In this document: piece after piece, positions 46,051-54,487 of the stretch
How positions within the stretch are numbered: the stretch's first letter is position 1
Layout of the letters: each line of letters starts with the position of its first letter
Assembly (NCBI RefSeq): GCF_003977685.1
Contig: NZ_RYZH01000037.1
Coordinates: 1-64,000, forward strand
DNA: 64,000 bases
From: Tautonia sociabilis
GTDB lineage: Bacteria; Planctomycetota; Planctomycetia; Isosphaerales; Isosphaeraceae
Reading direction: 5' to 3'
The notes under the pieces: generated by a model
Told to the model about the DNA's origin: nothing
The model's database searches: none
Seen by the model: the letters and a program-made list of their open reading frames with translations, nothing else
Made by a program: the position numbers and the translations under genes

Positions 46051-46323
46051 ATGATCCCCGCGCTGGCCCGATGGGCCGACGATCGCGACGCGAGGCGGGC
46101 CGACCGGCTCCGGCGTTCGCTCGGCCGGATGCGCTGGCTGATCAGCTGGGAGCGTCGGGGGGACGGCCGGTGGGTCGCCCGGCTCTCCTGCCCGGAGCTG
46201 CCCGAGACGGTCGCCCGCTGCGGCCGGTCGCGCTGCGAGGCGGCCCGGCGGGCCGCCCGCGTCCTGTCGCTGCGGCGAGGCGCGGACGGCCCCCGAGCGG
46301 CGCAGGCCGGGCACCGCCCCTGA
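46051..46323 (+). CDS. Small HicB-like protein (90 aa)
   Basis: Codon third positions are almost all G or C, so it is probably a real gene. Residues 28-72 read like the partial RNase-H-like fold of HicB/UPF0150 antitoxin domains: ISWERRGDGRWVARLSCPEL, then PETVARCGRSRCEAARRA. The pattern is a beta strand, Gly-x-Trp-Val-Ala, Pro-x-Leu-Pro and a Cys/Ser-x2-Glu-Ala helix. No HicA toxin is adjacent; the downstream gene (46381) is different. The resemblance is by pattern only. It carries an Arg-rich N-terminus that could bind nucleic acid. Confidence 0.6.
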   Translation: MIPALARWADDRDARRADRLRRSLGRMRWLISWERRGDGRWVARLSCPELPETVARCGRSRCEAARRAARVLSLRRGADGPRAAQAGHRP

Positions 46324-46380
46324 CCGCCAACGGCCGAGCCGCCGGGCCCGAACCCGACCAACCCCCTGGAGTGACCGCTC

Positions 46381-47499
46381 ATGTCCCTGACGCCCCGCCG
46401 AGTGCCCCTCGGCCCGATCGGCGTCCGCGCCGACGAGGCCGGGGCCGACGCCTCCCCCGCCTTCCGCCCCGAGGCTGAGGCGGCCCTGGCCCGATTCCGG
46501 GCCCGCCGCGATGAGCTTCAGCGCGGCGTCCGGCGCGGCGAGCTGACCCCGAGAGTCGCCCGCCGCCTGGCCGCCGAGGCCGCCGCCGCCCTGCGCTCGG
46601 CCCTCGCCGCCGAGGCCGAGACCTTCAGCCCCACCCCCCGGGCCTTCCTCGACCGGCTGGCCGAGGCCGCCGACGACCGCCGGCGCGCCCGGGAAGCCGC
46701 TTCGCTGGAGGCCCTCCAGCGCGAGACGAACCGGCTGCTGCGCGACTCGCTGATCGAGCAGCAGCTCCGCAATCGCGAGGACGAGTTCCGCGCCCGGACC
46801 TACACCCGGCGCGTGGCCGGCGGCGACCCGTCCCCGACGCTCGACGGCCTGCTCCGCTTCCACGAGGACGCCTCCCTCGCCGGCGACGAGGCCGCCCTCG
46901 AATGGGCCCGACGACAGCTCGAAGCCTTCCGCCCCCTGGCCCCCGACCCCGACGACCAGCGGAAGATCGACCTGGCGACCGACCGCCCCGACCGGGTGAA
47001 CCCGAGGCTCGTCTCGCGCTACGTCGAGCAGCTCGACGGCGCCCCTCCCGACGACCTGGAGGCGTTCGCCCGGCACGCCCTGGAAGCCCGGGACGCCAAC
47101 GCCTGCGTGGCCGCCTTCGTGCTCGCCCGACAGGCCCCCGAGGGGACGGCCCTCGGCCTGGTCCGACAGGTGCTCGACGGCCTCTCCCAGTTCCCCGACG
47201 CCGCGATCGCCACCCTGCGCTGCTGGGAGGCCGACGCCCGCTCGGCCGACGCCGCCGCCGCGATCGCGGAGGCCGAACGGGTCGCCAGCATCGCCGAGCA
47301 GGAGGCCGCGCTGCCCGGCGTGGCCCCCCCGACCGAGGCCGAGCTCGATCGCCTCGCCCGGATCGAGTCGCTCCCGCTGGCCGCCCCCGACGAGCCGATC
47401 GGCCTGGTCCCCGTCCGCCGCGGGCTCTCCCCCGAGGAGTTCCAGACGCTCGAATCGACCTCCCCAGAACCGGCCGACGCCCCTCCGGCCGCCTCCTGA
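46381..47499 (+). CDS. Hypothetical helical protein (372 aa)
   Basis: I do not recognise this family. Codon bias is strong. Residues 30-150 are predicted to be mostly alpha-helical and rich in Arg, Glu and Ala with heptad-like spacing, consistent with a coiled coil. Residues 150-330 contain further helices with several charged repeats. There is no signal peptide or transmembrane segment. The C-terminal region ends in an acidic proline-rich tail. It follows the HicB-like gene by 57 bases, probably in one transcript. The double hairpin at 47712-47778 lies some 210 bases downstream. Confidence 0.7.
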   Translation: MSLTPRRVPLGPIGVRADEAGADASPAFRPEAEAALARFRARRDELQRGVRRGELTPRVARRLAAEAAAALRSALAAEAETFSPTPRAFLDRLAEAADDRRRAREAASLEALQRETNRLLRDSLIEQQLRNREDEFRARTYTRRVAGGDPSPTLDGLLRFHEDASLAGDEAALEWARRQLEAFRPLAPDPDDQRKIDLATDRPDRVNPRLVSRYVEQLDGAPPDDLEAFARHALEARDANACVAAFVLARQAPEGTALGLVRQVLDGLSQFPDAAIATLRCWEADARSADAAAAIAEAERVASIAEQEAALPGVAPPTEAELDRLARIESLPLAAPDEPIGLVPVRRGLSPEEFQTLESTSPEPADAPPAAS

Positions 47500-48077
47500 T
47501 GAGGCCGATTCTCCCCGAAGTCGGACAACGGACGCCCGAGCATGGCCGGCGTCGAGTCACCCCCGCGGCCTCACAGCAATGATTGTTTGTTCACATCATG
47601 CGGGGTGGTCCCCGATCGCTCGGATCGGTCACCGTCCCCGGGGGGCCTTGCGGCGCGATCCATCGGATCGGGCGGAAACCGATCAGAGTGTCGCACGGGG
47701 TGGGGCCGGGGCGGCTGGGGTCGTGTCGACCCCAGCCCCAACTGCCTCCCGACGCTGGGGTCGACACGACCCCAGCCGTCCCGCCCGTTCGGCGGCTCTC
47801 CCTTCGGGTGGGTGCCTCGGATTGTCTTCCACCCGTGTCGAGGCCGACGAGGGCATGGGTTCCGCGGACGGCCCCCGAGGCACCCGAACCCCGGCCACCC
47901 GACCGCCCCCCCACGATTCGAGTCCTCAGCGCTCGGTGAACTCGGGCAGCGCTCCGTTCTCAGCCTTCACCCAGTTCTTTGCAATTCCTCTCCTCTTCGC
48001 TCTTCTTCTCTTCGTTCTCGCCCAATCACTCCGCCCCGCGCGACGGGGCCAGTGCGAGTTCGACCGGAGTTCGGATC
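47500..48077. other. Intergenic region with double hairpin
   Basis: No gene is supported in this stretch of 578 bases. It contains the symmetrical hairpin pair at 47712-47778 and an AT-richer, pyrimidine-rich stretch (about 47975-48020) upstream of the next gene, where its promoter may lie. Confidence 0.5.
47712..47778. repeat. Nested inverted repeat / double hairpin
   Basis: Perfect 25-base arms (47712-47736 and 47754-47778) surround a 17-base spacer. Each arm is itself palindromic: it can form a stem of 10-11 bases with a three-base loop (TGT in the left, ACA in the right). The DNA can therefore form one long stem or two adjacent hairpins. It may act as a bidirectional terminator or be a REP-like repeat. 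Confidence 0.85.
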
Positions 48078-48857
48078 GTGAGCACCCCGACGAGTCCCGG
48101 CGACGCCTTACCGTCGTTGTGGCATCATCTCTTGGAGGCGATTGCCCGAGGTCCGATCGCCTGGTCGACCCCGACCGAGCTGGCGGACGCCCTCGGGCTG
48201 GACGAGGACGAGACGCTCGATGAACTGGCCTCGATGGATGTCGCGGGCCTGATCGAGGTGTGGGAGCGGCCCGAGGGGATCGTCGTGACGCTCTCATCGC
48301 TGTCGGCCGCGCGGCTGGGCGTCCGGCTGGTCGCTCCCGACCCGCTTGCCGACCCCCGTTGGGCCGGCCTGGGAGCCCCGGAGCCTTCCCGGGGGAGAAC
48401 GTCGTCCGAGGGGAAGGCCGCCGGGGCGGCCGGCATCGAGGCGATCGTCGATCGGCAGCCCGGCCCGGACGTCGAGGCGGAGCGCGGAGAGCCCACTCGC
48501 CGGCATGACGCCGGCCACCCCCGGGGAGCCGACGGCCGGGGCGACCTGCCAAGGCCGACTCGGCTCATCGGCACGGGCCTCGTCCCCTGGCCGGGGCCCC
48601 AGACCTCCTCGACCTCCCGATGCCCGGCCTGCGGCTCCCGGCTGCTGCCGCCGCAGGCCTATTGCCTGTACTGCGACCGCTGGGGGCTCGACGAGAAGAC
48701 CCCGACCGCCCCGATCGACCCCAGGAGCCTGGCCCGACAGGCCGAGCGGGATCGCCGCCGACGGCAGGGACGCCGTGACTCCCAGCGTTCGCACCGCGAC
48801 GATCCCGCCCGACGCCCCGGCTCCCTTCCCCCCGGACGACGGCGACGGCCGGGTTGA
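48078..48857 (+). CDS. Hypothetical protein with winged-helix-like N-terminus and zinc ribbon
   Basis: Starting at GTG 48078, the product has 259 residues. Residues 8-80 look like a winged helix (LWHHLLEAIARGPIAWSTPT, then LADALGLDEDETLDELASMD), a DNA-binding fold. A low-complexity middle leads to a zinc-ribbon candidate at about 170-200: CPACGSRLLPPQAYCLYCD, with two Cys-x2-Cys pairs. The tail is Arg-rich. An upstream in-frame start would add 33 residues of no clear origin. A transcription regulator is plausible, but no target or ligand is evident. Confidence 0.65.
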   Translation: MSTPTSPGDALPSLWHHLLEAIARGPIAWSTPTELADALGLDEDETLDELASMDVAGLIEVWERPEGIVVTLSSLSAARLGVRLVAPDPLADPRWAGLGAPEPSRGRTSSEGKAAGAAGIEAIVDRQPGPDVEAERGEPTRRHDAGHPRGADGRGDLPRPTRLIGTGLVPWPGPQTSSTSRCPACGSRLLPPQAYCLYCDRWGLDEKTPTAPIDPRSLARQAERDRRRRQGRRDSQRSHRDDPARRPGSLPPGRRRRPG

Positions 48858-48986
48858 ACGGCCCAATCGCCATCACGATCACGGCGGGAGGGACCAGAGC
48901 GTCTGGGCGGGCGATGTGACCCGCTGAGAGGGACCGGGGAGGCTTGGCGCCGATCGCGCCGAGCCCCGGGACCGGACGCCGATCGA

Positions 48987-49007
48987 CCGGGATCGCCCCG
49001 ATCCCGG
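48987..49007. terminator. Hairpin between convergent genes
   Basis: Nine-base arms CCGGGATCG and CGATCCCGG with a three-base loop lie between the convergent 48857 and 49092 gene ends. It can serve both strands. No T-run is present. Confidence 0.45.
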
Positions 49008-49091
49008 CGTTCTCGATGAGGGATCGGGGAGGGGATCGCCGCGGGCCTTCCGCGCTCGATGGCCCCGCCGTCGTTCCGCCCTCGAGCGTGA

Positions 49092-50420
49092 TTAACTGGT
49101 GATCCGCTCCGATGGGCTCGGATGCCCGGGGCGGTTCCGGCCCGAGCCGTCGGCGGGGCGGCCGTCGTCGACGCGGAGGCGGGCCGAGGTGGTGAGCTGG
49201 GCGAGGCGATCGGCGATCGTGGCGAAGCAGTCGTCCCAGGAGGCGCCGGAGGAGACCCGGCAGCGGCCGGCGAGGCCGAGGCGGCGGGCGGTCTCGGGCT
49301 CGTGGATGAGCCAGTCGATCGCGGCTCGGAGCTTCTCGACGTCGCCGAAGGGGACGAGGACCCCGGTGCGGTCGTGCTCGACCACCTCAGCGACGCCGCC
49401 GGCGGCCGCGGCGACCACGGGCTTGCCGTTGGCCCAGGCCTCGAGAAAGACGATGCCGAAGGAGTCGGTGCGGGAGGGCATGGCGAAGAGGTCGATGGCG
49501 TCGAAGAAGTCGGCCTTCTGCTCGGCGGGGAGCGGGCCGGTGCGGATCAGCCAGCGTCGGGTCGACGGGGGGAGGTCCGAGGCGAACGCCTCGAAGTGGG
49601 GAGAGCTGACGCCGGCCAGGGCGAGGTAGATCGGGTCGTCGGCGGGCCGCTCCTCGTTCAGGGCGAGCACGGCGCGGACGAGGTCGTTGGTCCCCTTGTT
49701 CGGGTCGAGCGTGGCCAGGTGGCCGATGAGCGGGCGGCCGGGGGAGATGCGGTACTGCTCCCGGAAGCGATCGCCGAGGCCGCCGCAGACCTCGCTCGGC
49801 TCGAAGCCCATCGCCGCTCGGACGATCCGGGAGCGGGGGATGCCCCAGCCGGCCACCGCGTCGGCCTCCAGGCCGGTGACGACGACGACGGCATCGGCTT
49901 CCTGGAGGAGGCGGATCTGGTGCGGCCGGGTGTAGTGCTTGCGGACGGGGTCGCCGGGGGTCGCCAGGTGGAGGAAGGGGGTGAGGATCAGCGGCGCGCC
50001 GCAGGCGCGGGCCTTCTTCCAGGCGGCGAAGGAGAAGACGGTGAACGGGAAGCCGACGGCGAAGACGGCGTCGTAATGCCCGTCGGCCCGTTCCAGGTCG
50101 GGCAGCAGCGGCATGTACGAGGCGAAGCGGCACTGCGTGGGCCAGTGGGGCACGAAGCCGAGGAGCTTGCCGATGTATCGTTGCATCGGCACGTGTCGGA
50201 CGGGGAAGCGACGGACCCGGGCGCCGTCGACGAGGGACTCGGCGGGCTCGTCGAGCCGGGCGCGGGTCGGGTCGTTGAAGTACCAGAGGTCCCTGGCGTC
50301 GCTGGTGAGGACGTCCACCTCGTGCCCCCGGTCCACCAGGCGGCGGACCATGGCGCGGCCGTAGGTTTCGGCCCCGCCGATGCAGGGGGAATAGCGGTGG
50401 GTATACCAGGCGATCCGCAT
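49092..50420 (-). CDS. Family 4 glycosyltransferase (exopolysaccharide locus)
   Basis: This 442-residue GT-B enzyme has an N-terminal MRIAWYTHRYSPCIGGAETYG with the G-G loop. The C-terminal half has GHLATLDPNKGTNDLVRAVL and the E-x7-E donor motif in SRTDSFGIVFLEAWANGKPV. The family transfers hexoses from nucleotide-sugar donors. It lies at the 3' end of a minus-strand run with two membrane proteins and a GT2 enzyme, so it probably builds the same glycan. Linkage and sugar cannot be deduced. Confidence 0.94.
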   Translation of the reverse strand: MRIAWYTHRYSPCIGGAETYGRAMVRRLVDRGHEVDVLTSDARDLWYFNDPTRARLDEPAESLVDGARVRRFPVRHVPMQRYIGKLLGFVPHWPTQCRFASYMPLLPDLERADGHYDAVFAVGFPFTVFSFAAWKKARACGAPLILTPFLHLATPGDPVRKHYTRPHQIRLLQEADAVVVVTGLEADAVAGWGIPRSRIVRAAMGFEPSEVCGGLGDRFREQYRISPGRPLIGHLATLDPNKGTNDLVRAVLALNEERPADDPIYLALAGVSSPHFEAFASDLPPSTRRWLIRTGPLPAEQKADFFDAIDLFAMPSRTDSFGIVFLEAWANGKPVVAAAAGGVAEVVEHDRTGVLVPFGDVEKLRAAIDWLIHEPETARRLGLAGRCRVSSGASWDDCFATIADRLAQLTTSARLRVDDGRPADGSGRNRPGHPSPSERITS

Positions 50421-50498
50421 CGCGAGCAGCCTCCTCGGGACGAGGCCCGGACCTTGCTTGGCGGAGAGGACTCGGCCCCTCGGGGGGGGCGGGGGTTC

Positions 50499-52778
50499 TC
50501 AGCGGGACTCGGCGGGCTCGGCGGCCGTTGCCGCGGCGATCGCCCGGACGTGTCCCGGGTCCTCCGCCCCGGCGGGCCGGAGGCAGAGGGCCTTGACGAT
50601 GAGCGAGGCGGGGTGCAACTCGCCCTCGAACCGTTTGCGGAGGCGGTCGAGGTCGACGGCGCCATCGACCTCGATCCGGAGCCGGCCCCGGCCTCGGGGC
50701 AGGCGGAACGGGGGAGTCTGGTAGATCTCATACGAGCCGGGAGCCACGGCCCAGGAGGCGAGCTCGGTCTGGCCGTCGAGGAGCGCGACGCGGCGCGCCT
50801 TGCCCAGCGCCCGGGCCTCGATGGCGAAGACGAGCGGCCGATCGGGGTCGGGGTTGTAAGTCTCCAGCCAGGAGGATCGCGTCGCCAGGCGGACGAAGCC
50901 GTCCCTGGGCAGCAGGTGGTAGCCGCCCCAGCCCTCGGAGCCGAGCACGACGGGGGACCGAGGGGGGTCGAGCCGGTCTCGGTCGACGACGGCGACCTTC
51001 CCATCGTCGAAGCAGATGGCGTCGGAGAGCCGCTCGGCCATCCGGTCGACGCCGTAGCGAGGCCAGGAGCCCGCCCCCTCCTGCCCCACCCAGCGGTGGA
51101 GGACGGCGAAGCGGAGGTTGTGGGTCGTGAGGTAGAGCCAGGCGTAGTCTCGGAAGCCGGCAAGGCGGACCAGGTCGAAGCTCTCCTCGCCCGTCGCGGG
51201 GAAGGAGGGCTCGGCCATCCTCGTGTCGATGAACGGGGAGTTCCAGCTCAGCAGGTCGTCCTGCGGCCGGTTCTGGTGGCCGGAGTAGCCGGCGGTCGTC
51301 CGGCCTCGGTGCAGCGCCTGCCAGTAGGTGTACATGGAGTTGATCGCGAGGGCGTTGCCGGAGTTCATCTGGGGGACGTCGACCCAGGCGGCGTCGGGGG
51401 CATGCGATCGGATCCAGGAGTAGGCGGCGGGCATCGGGGGGATCGGCTCGGACGAATACGGGACGTGCGCCAGGTCGGCGACGGCCAGCGCGGCGACGAG
51501 GGCGAAGGCGAGCCGTCGCGTCGCGGGGCGGGGCCAGCGGCGGCTCAGGTCGGCCCAGGAGGCGCCGGCGAGAATCGCCGTGCAGACGGCCACGAACAGC
51601 TTGAACCGCCCCGGGGCTCGGATGAGCCGGAAGGGGACGAACCAGTCGAGATCGCGGAGCCAGCCGGCCGGCAGCTCGACGCGGTGGGAGCCGTAGCGGA
51701 GGGTCGACCCGAGCGACAGCACGACGAGCATCGCCGCCGTCGCCCACCAGTAGCCGGACTCTCGGAACCGCACCCCGCCCAGCCCCGCCCGGGCGACCAG
51801 GACGAGGGTGACGACGCCGAGGTAGGCCATCCCCTCGCCCGAAACCCCGGCCGCGCCGTAAGGGTCGAGCGGGAGGAAGCCCTGGAGCGCCTGGCCCGGC
51901 ACGGGGACGAGGTAGGCCCACCAGGGGGCGCCGAACTGATCGAACTCGGCTTTCGGTCGGAGCCCCGCCTGGCCGTGTAGCACGTTCCAGACCTGCCCGG
52001 CGAAGAGCAGCAAGATCGCCGGCAGGGTGGCCGCGGCGAAGCCGAGCGACCAGGCCAGGCGTCCCCGGAACCAGCGTCGGCGCTCTCCCCGGGGCTGCCG
52101 GATCGCCTTCCAGGGCAAATACAGGGCGGCCGGGAAGATCGCGAAGACCATGAAGTACGCGGCGCACGACGCCACGAGCACGAATCCGGCCGCCGCGGCG
52201 AGCATCCTGCCGAAACCCGGACGGTCGAGGAACCGCATCCAGGCCAGCAGGAACAGCGGGAAGCCGCCGACGTAGATGAGTTCAACGTGGGCGTGCGAGT
52301 GGACCAGCACCGGCCCGCTGAGCATCGCCAGCAGGCCGGCCAGGGCGGCGCCGGCGTCGTGGCGGAGGACGTGGCGGGCCAGGGCGAAGGTGCCCATGCC
52401 CGTGAGCAGCAGGCCGACCAGCCAGACGACGTTAAAGCAGAGGACGTCGTTCGAAGAGAAGGCCGACGCGACCAGGTAAACAAGTGATTGCAGGTGCAGG
52501 GGAGAGAAGTTGCCGATCGGTGCGCCGACGGGGTATTGCAGGTCGGGGCAGACCAGCGGCGATCGGCCCTCCAGCAGGCAGGAGCGGTACCAGCGCATGA
52601 CCCAGAGGTGCTGGAGCGGGTCGCCGAGGGAGGGGAGGCGGGAGGCGAAGGTGGTCGCGAACGGCCAGGTCGCCGCGACGATGGCCAGGGTGTAGAGCCC
52701 CAGCACGGCCAGGGGGTGCCACCGCCGGTCCTCTCCGGCGGCGGGCTCGATCCGGTCGCTTGACTCCTCGTCCGACAC
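50499..52778 (-). CDS. Polytopic GT-C-like membrane protein
   Basis: This 759-residue protein has about ten to twelve transmembrane helices in its first 460 residues and a long extracytoplasmic C-terminal part. The beginning (LGLYTLAIVAATWPFATTFA, then RLPSLGDPLQHLWVMRWY) has the Asp-bearing first loop of GT-C glycosyltransferases, which take sugars from polyprenyl phosphates. The soluble part after residue 470 is beta-rich. It resembles YfhO/DUF-type membrane transferases only in layout, so the exact family is uncertain. It lies in the glycan locus, 78 bases upstream of the GT4 gene. Confidence 0.75.
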   Translation of the reverse strand: MSDEESSDRIEPAAGEDRRWHPLAVLGLYTLAIVAATWPFATTFASRLPSLGDPLQHLWVMRWYRSCLLEGRSPLVCPDLQYPVGAPIGNFSPLHLQSLVYLVASAFSSNDVLCFNVVWLVGLLLTGMGTFALARHVLRHDAGAALAGLLAMLSGPVLVHSHAHVELIYVGGFPLFLLAWMRFLDRPGFGRMLAAAAGFVLVASCAAYFMVFAIFPAALYLPWKAIRQPRGERRRWFRGRLAWSLGFAAATLPAILLLFAGQVWNVLHGQAGLRPKAEFDQFGAPWWAYLVPVPGQALQGFLPLDPYGAAGVSGEGMAYLGVVTLVLVARAGLGGVRFRESGYWWATAAMLVVLSLGSTLRYGSHRVELPAGWLRDLDWFVPFRLIRAPGRFKLFVAVCTAILAGASWADLSRRWPRPATRRLAFALVAALAVADLAHVPYSSEPIPPMPAAYSWIRSHAPDAAWVDVPQMNSGNALAINSMYTYWQALHRGRTTAGYSGHQNRPQDDLLSWNSPFIDTRMAEPSFPATGEESFDLVRLAGFRDYAWLYLTTHNLRFAVLHRWVGQEGAGSWPRYGVDRMAERLSDAICFDDGKVAVVDRDRLDPPRSPVVLGSEGWGGYHLLPRDGFVRLATRSSWLETYNPDPDRPLVFAIEARALGKARRVALLDGQTELASWAVAPGSYEIYQTPPFRLPRGRGRLRIEVDGAVDLDRLRKRFEGELHPASLIVKALCLRPAGAEDPGHVRAIAAATAAEPAESR

Positions 52779-52845
52779 GTCGACCTCCCGGCCCTCGCCG
52801 CGATGCGCACTCGCCCTCCCGACCGATCCCCGGCTCGGCGGCCGG

Positions 52846-54411
52846 TCAGCGGACGGCGACCCCCTCGGGAGTGCCCATCAGGGCGAGGTCGCCGGGGACC
52901 CTGCGGTCGTAGATATAGACGCGGGCCTCATCGGGGTCGGCCCCCTCGGGGACGATGACCTCGGGGCGGAGGGGGCCGATGAGCGATCGGATGATCCGGC
53001 AGTATTCCCAGGGGCCGTAGACGTGGGCCTCTCGGGCGACCACCCAGCGGGCCTGCTGGTCGGCGCCGGCGAGGATCACGTCGGCGAAGGTGTAGCCGTC
53101 GAAGCCGCCGTAGAACTGCGACCAGCCGGTAAGGTCGACGACCTTGTCGCCGGGCTCGGCGTGCTCGACGAGCCAGTCGGCGGCGTCGCGGTAGGCGGCG
53201 TAGGGGCCGTTGAGCGGCTGGGCATGGCGGGGAAGGCCGGGGCTGGCCAACGCGAGGGCGGCCAGCAGCCAGAAGACGGGGCCGGGGCGGATCGCCTCGC
53301 CGGGGGCGCCGAGCAGCCGGCCGGGGATCGTCACCGATCGGAGCAGGCGATCGACCCCCAGCGCCGCGAAGGGGACCAGCAGCAGGGCCGGCACCATCGC
53401 GTGCCGGGGGCTGCAATAGCCGCCGGTCGCGTGCAGGCGCACCAGGCCGAGGAAGGCGGCCGAGAGCAGCACTCCCAGGAACAGCCACTTGCGCGAGCCC
53501 AGCCCGTCGCGACGGGCCGTCAGCAGGCCGAAGGGGACGATCAGCAGCACGGGGACCGTCACCGCGTCCCGGATCGACTCGAAGACGATCTTGACGGCGA
53601 CGGCGTAGGTCCGGATCGCCGACTGGTCCTCGTCGAGCGGGCGGTTGCGCTCGACCGCCTCGTTGCTCGAAGGCGGCGCCGAGCCGATCAGCCGGGCGAT
53701 TGCCGGCTTGGTGCCGATGCCCCCCTTGGCGGCCATGTACGGCCCGACGAGCACCGCCGGGCCGATCACCAACAACCCCACCGCGGCCCACCAGCGCGGC
53801 CAGCTGAGGCGGGTCGATCGAAGCATCGGCATCAGCAGAAGAGTGGCGACCATCGCCGCTGGCAGCAGCACTCCCTCGGGGCGGGCGAAGTAGGCAAGCC
53901 CCGAGGCGGCGATCATGGGCGCCAGCCAGATGAAGCGGCCGTCCTTGAGGAAGCGCAGGGCCGCCCAGAGGCCCCAGGTCCAGAAAAGCAGGAAGGTCCC
54001 CTCGCTGAGCACGTCGGCCAGGACGTTGCTCATGACCGGGGCCAGGTACGAGAGCAGGACCGCCATCCACGCCGATCTCGGGCCGACGAGCTCGACGGCC
54101 ACCAGGTAGAGCGGGATGACCAGCAGGATGCCGGCCATCACCGAGGCCATCTGGGCGGCGCGCTGCCAGTCGAGTGGGCTGTCGCCCCCCTCGAGGCCGT
54201 GGGCCCAGGAGATCGCCAGGGGATAGGCGGGGTGGTCGATCGACTTGAGCAGGCCGCCGACCAGGGCGCCGGAGTCGATCAGCTTGGCTTGGCGGATGTA
54301 GCGCAGGCCGTCGGCGTAGAGGATCGACGTCCGGGAGGTCTTCCAGATCAGCAGGGATCCGGCGGCGATCATCAGGACGACGACGACGATGCCGTGTTGC
54401 AGGCGGTTCAA
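52846..54411 (-). CDS. GT-C family glycosyltransferase-like membrane protein
   Basis: This 521-residue protein has a first helix (IVVVVLMIAAGSLLIW) followed by the Asp-containing loop (TSILYADGLRYIRQAKLIDS) typical of ArnT/PMT-like enzymes. About nine further helices and a C-terminal soluble region follow (YGGFDGYTFADVIL). The start is placed at TTG 54411 because GGGAGGGG lies eight bases upstream on that strand. The longer frame runs into the neighbouring GT2 gene. It probably acts at the outer face of the inner membrane, with a lipid-linked sugar as donor; this is inference. Confidence 0.82.
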   Translation of the reverse strand: MNRLQHGIVVVVLMIAAGSLLIWKTSRTSILYADGLRYIRQAKLIDSGALVGGLLKSIDHPAYPLAISWAHGLEGGDSPLDWQRAAQMASVMAGILLVIPLYLVAVELVGPRSAWMAVLLSYLAPVMSNVLADVLSEGTFLLFWTWGLWAALRFLKDGRFIWLAPMIAASGLAYFARPEGVLLPAAMVATLLLMPMLRSTRLSWPRWWAAVGLLVIGPAVLVGPYMAAKGGIGTKPAIARLIGSAPPSSNEAVERNRPLDEDQSAIRTYAVAVKIVFESIRDAVTVPVLLIVPFGLLTARRDGLGSRKWLFLGVLLSAAFLGLVRLHATGGYCSPRHAMVPALLLVPFAALGVDRLLRSVTIPGRLLGAPGEAIRPGPVFWLLAALALASPGLPRHAQPLNGPYAAYRDAADWLVEHAEPGDKVVDLTGWSQFYGGFDGYTFADVILAGADQQARWVVAREAHVYGPWEYCRIIRSLIGPLRPEVIVPEGADPDEARVYIYDRRVPGDLALMGTPEGVAVR

Positions 54412-54487
54412 GCGACCCCTCCCTGGGACGCTCGGATCGCATCGCCCCCGAGGCGCCCGGGGGGCCGATCGCGTTGGGAGCGATGTT

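Noticed and set aside
47910..47940. T-arm-like sequence GATTCGAGTCC suggesting a tRNA
   Set aside because: The flanking bases do not pair into a T-stem, and no acceptor stem, D-arm or anticodon arm can be drawn.
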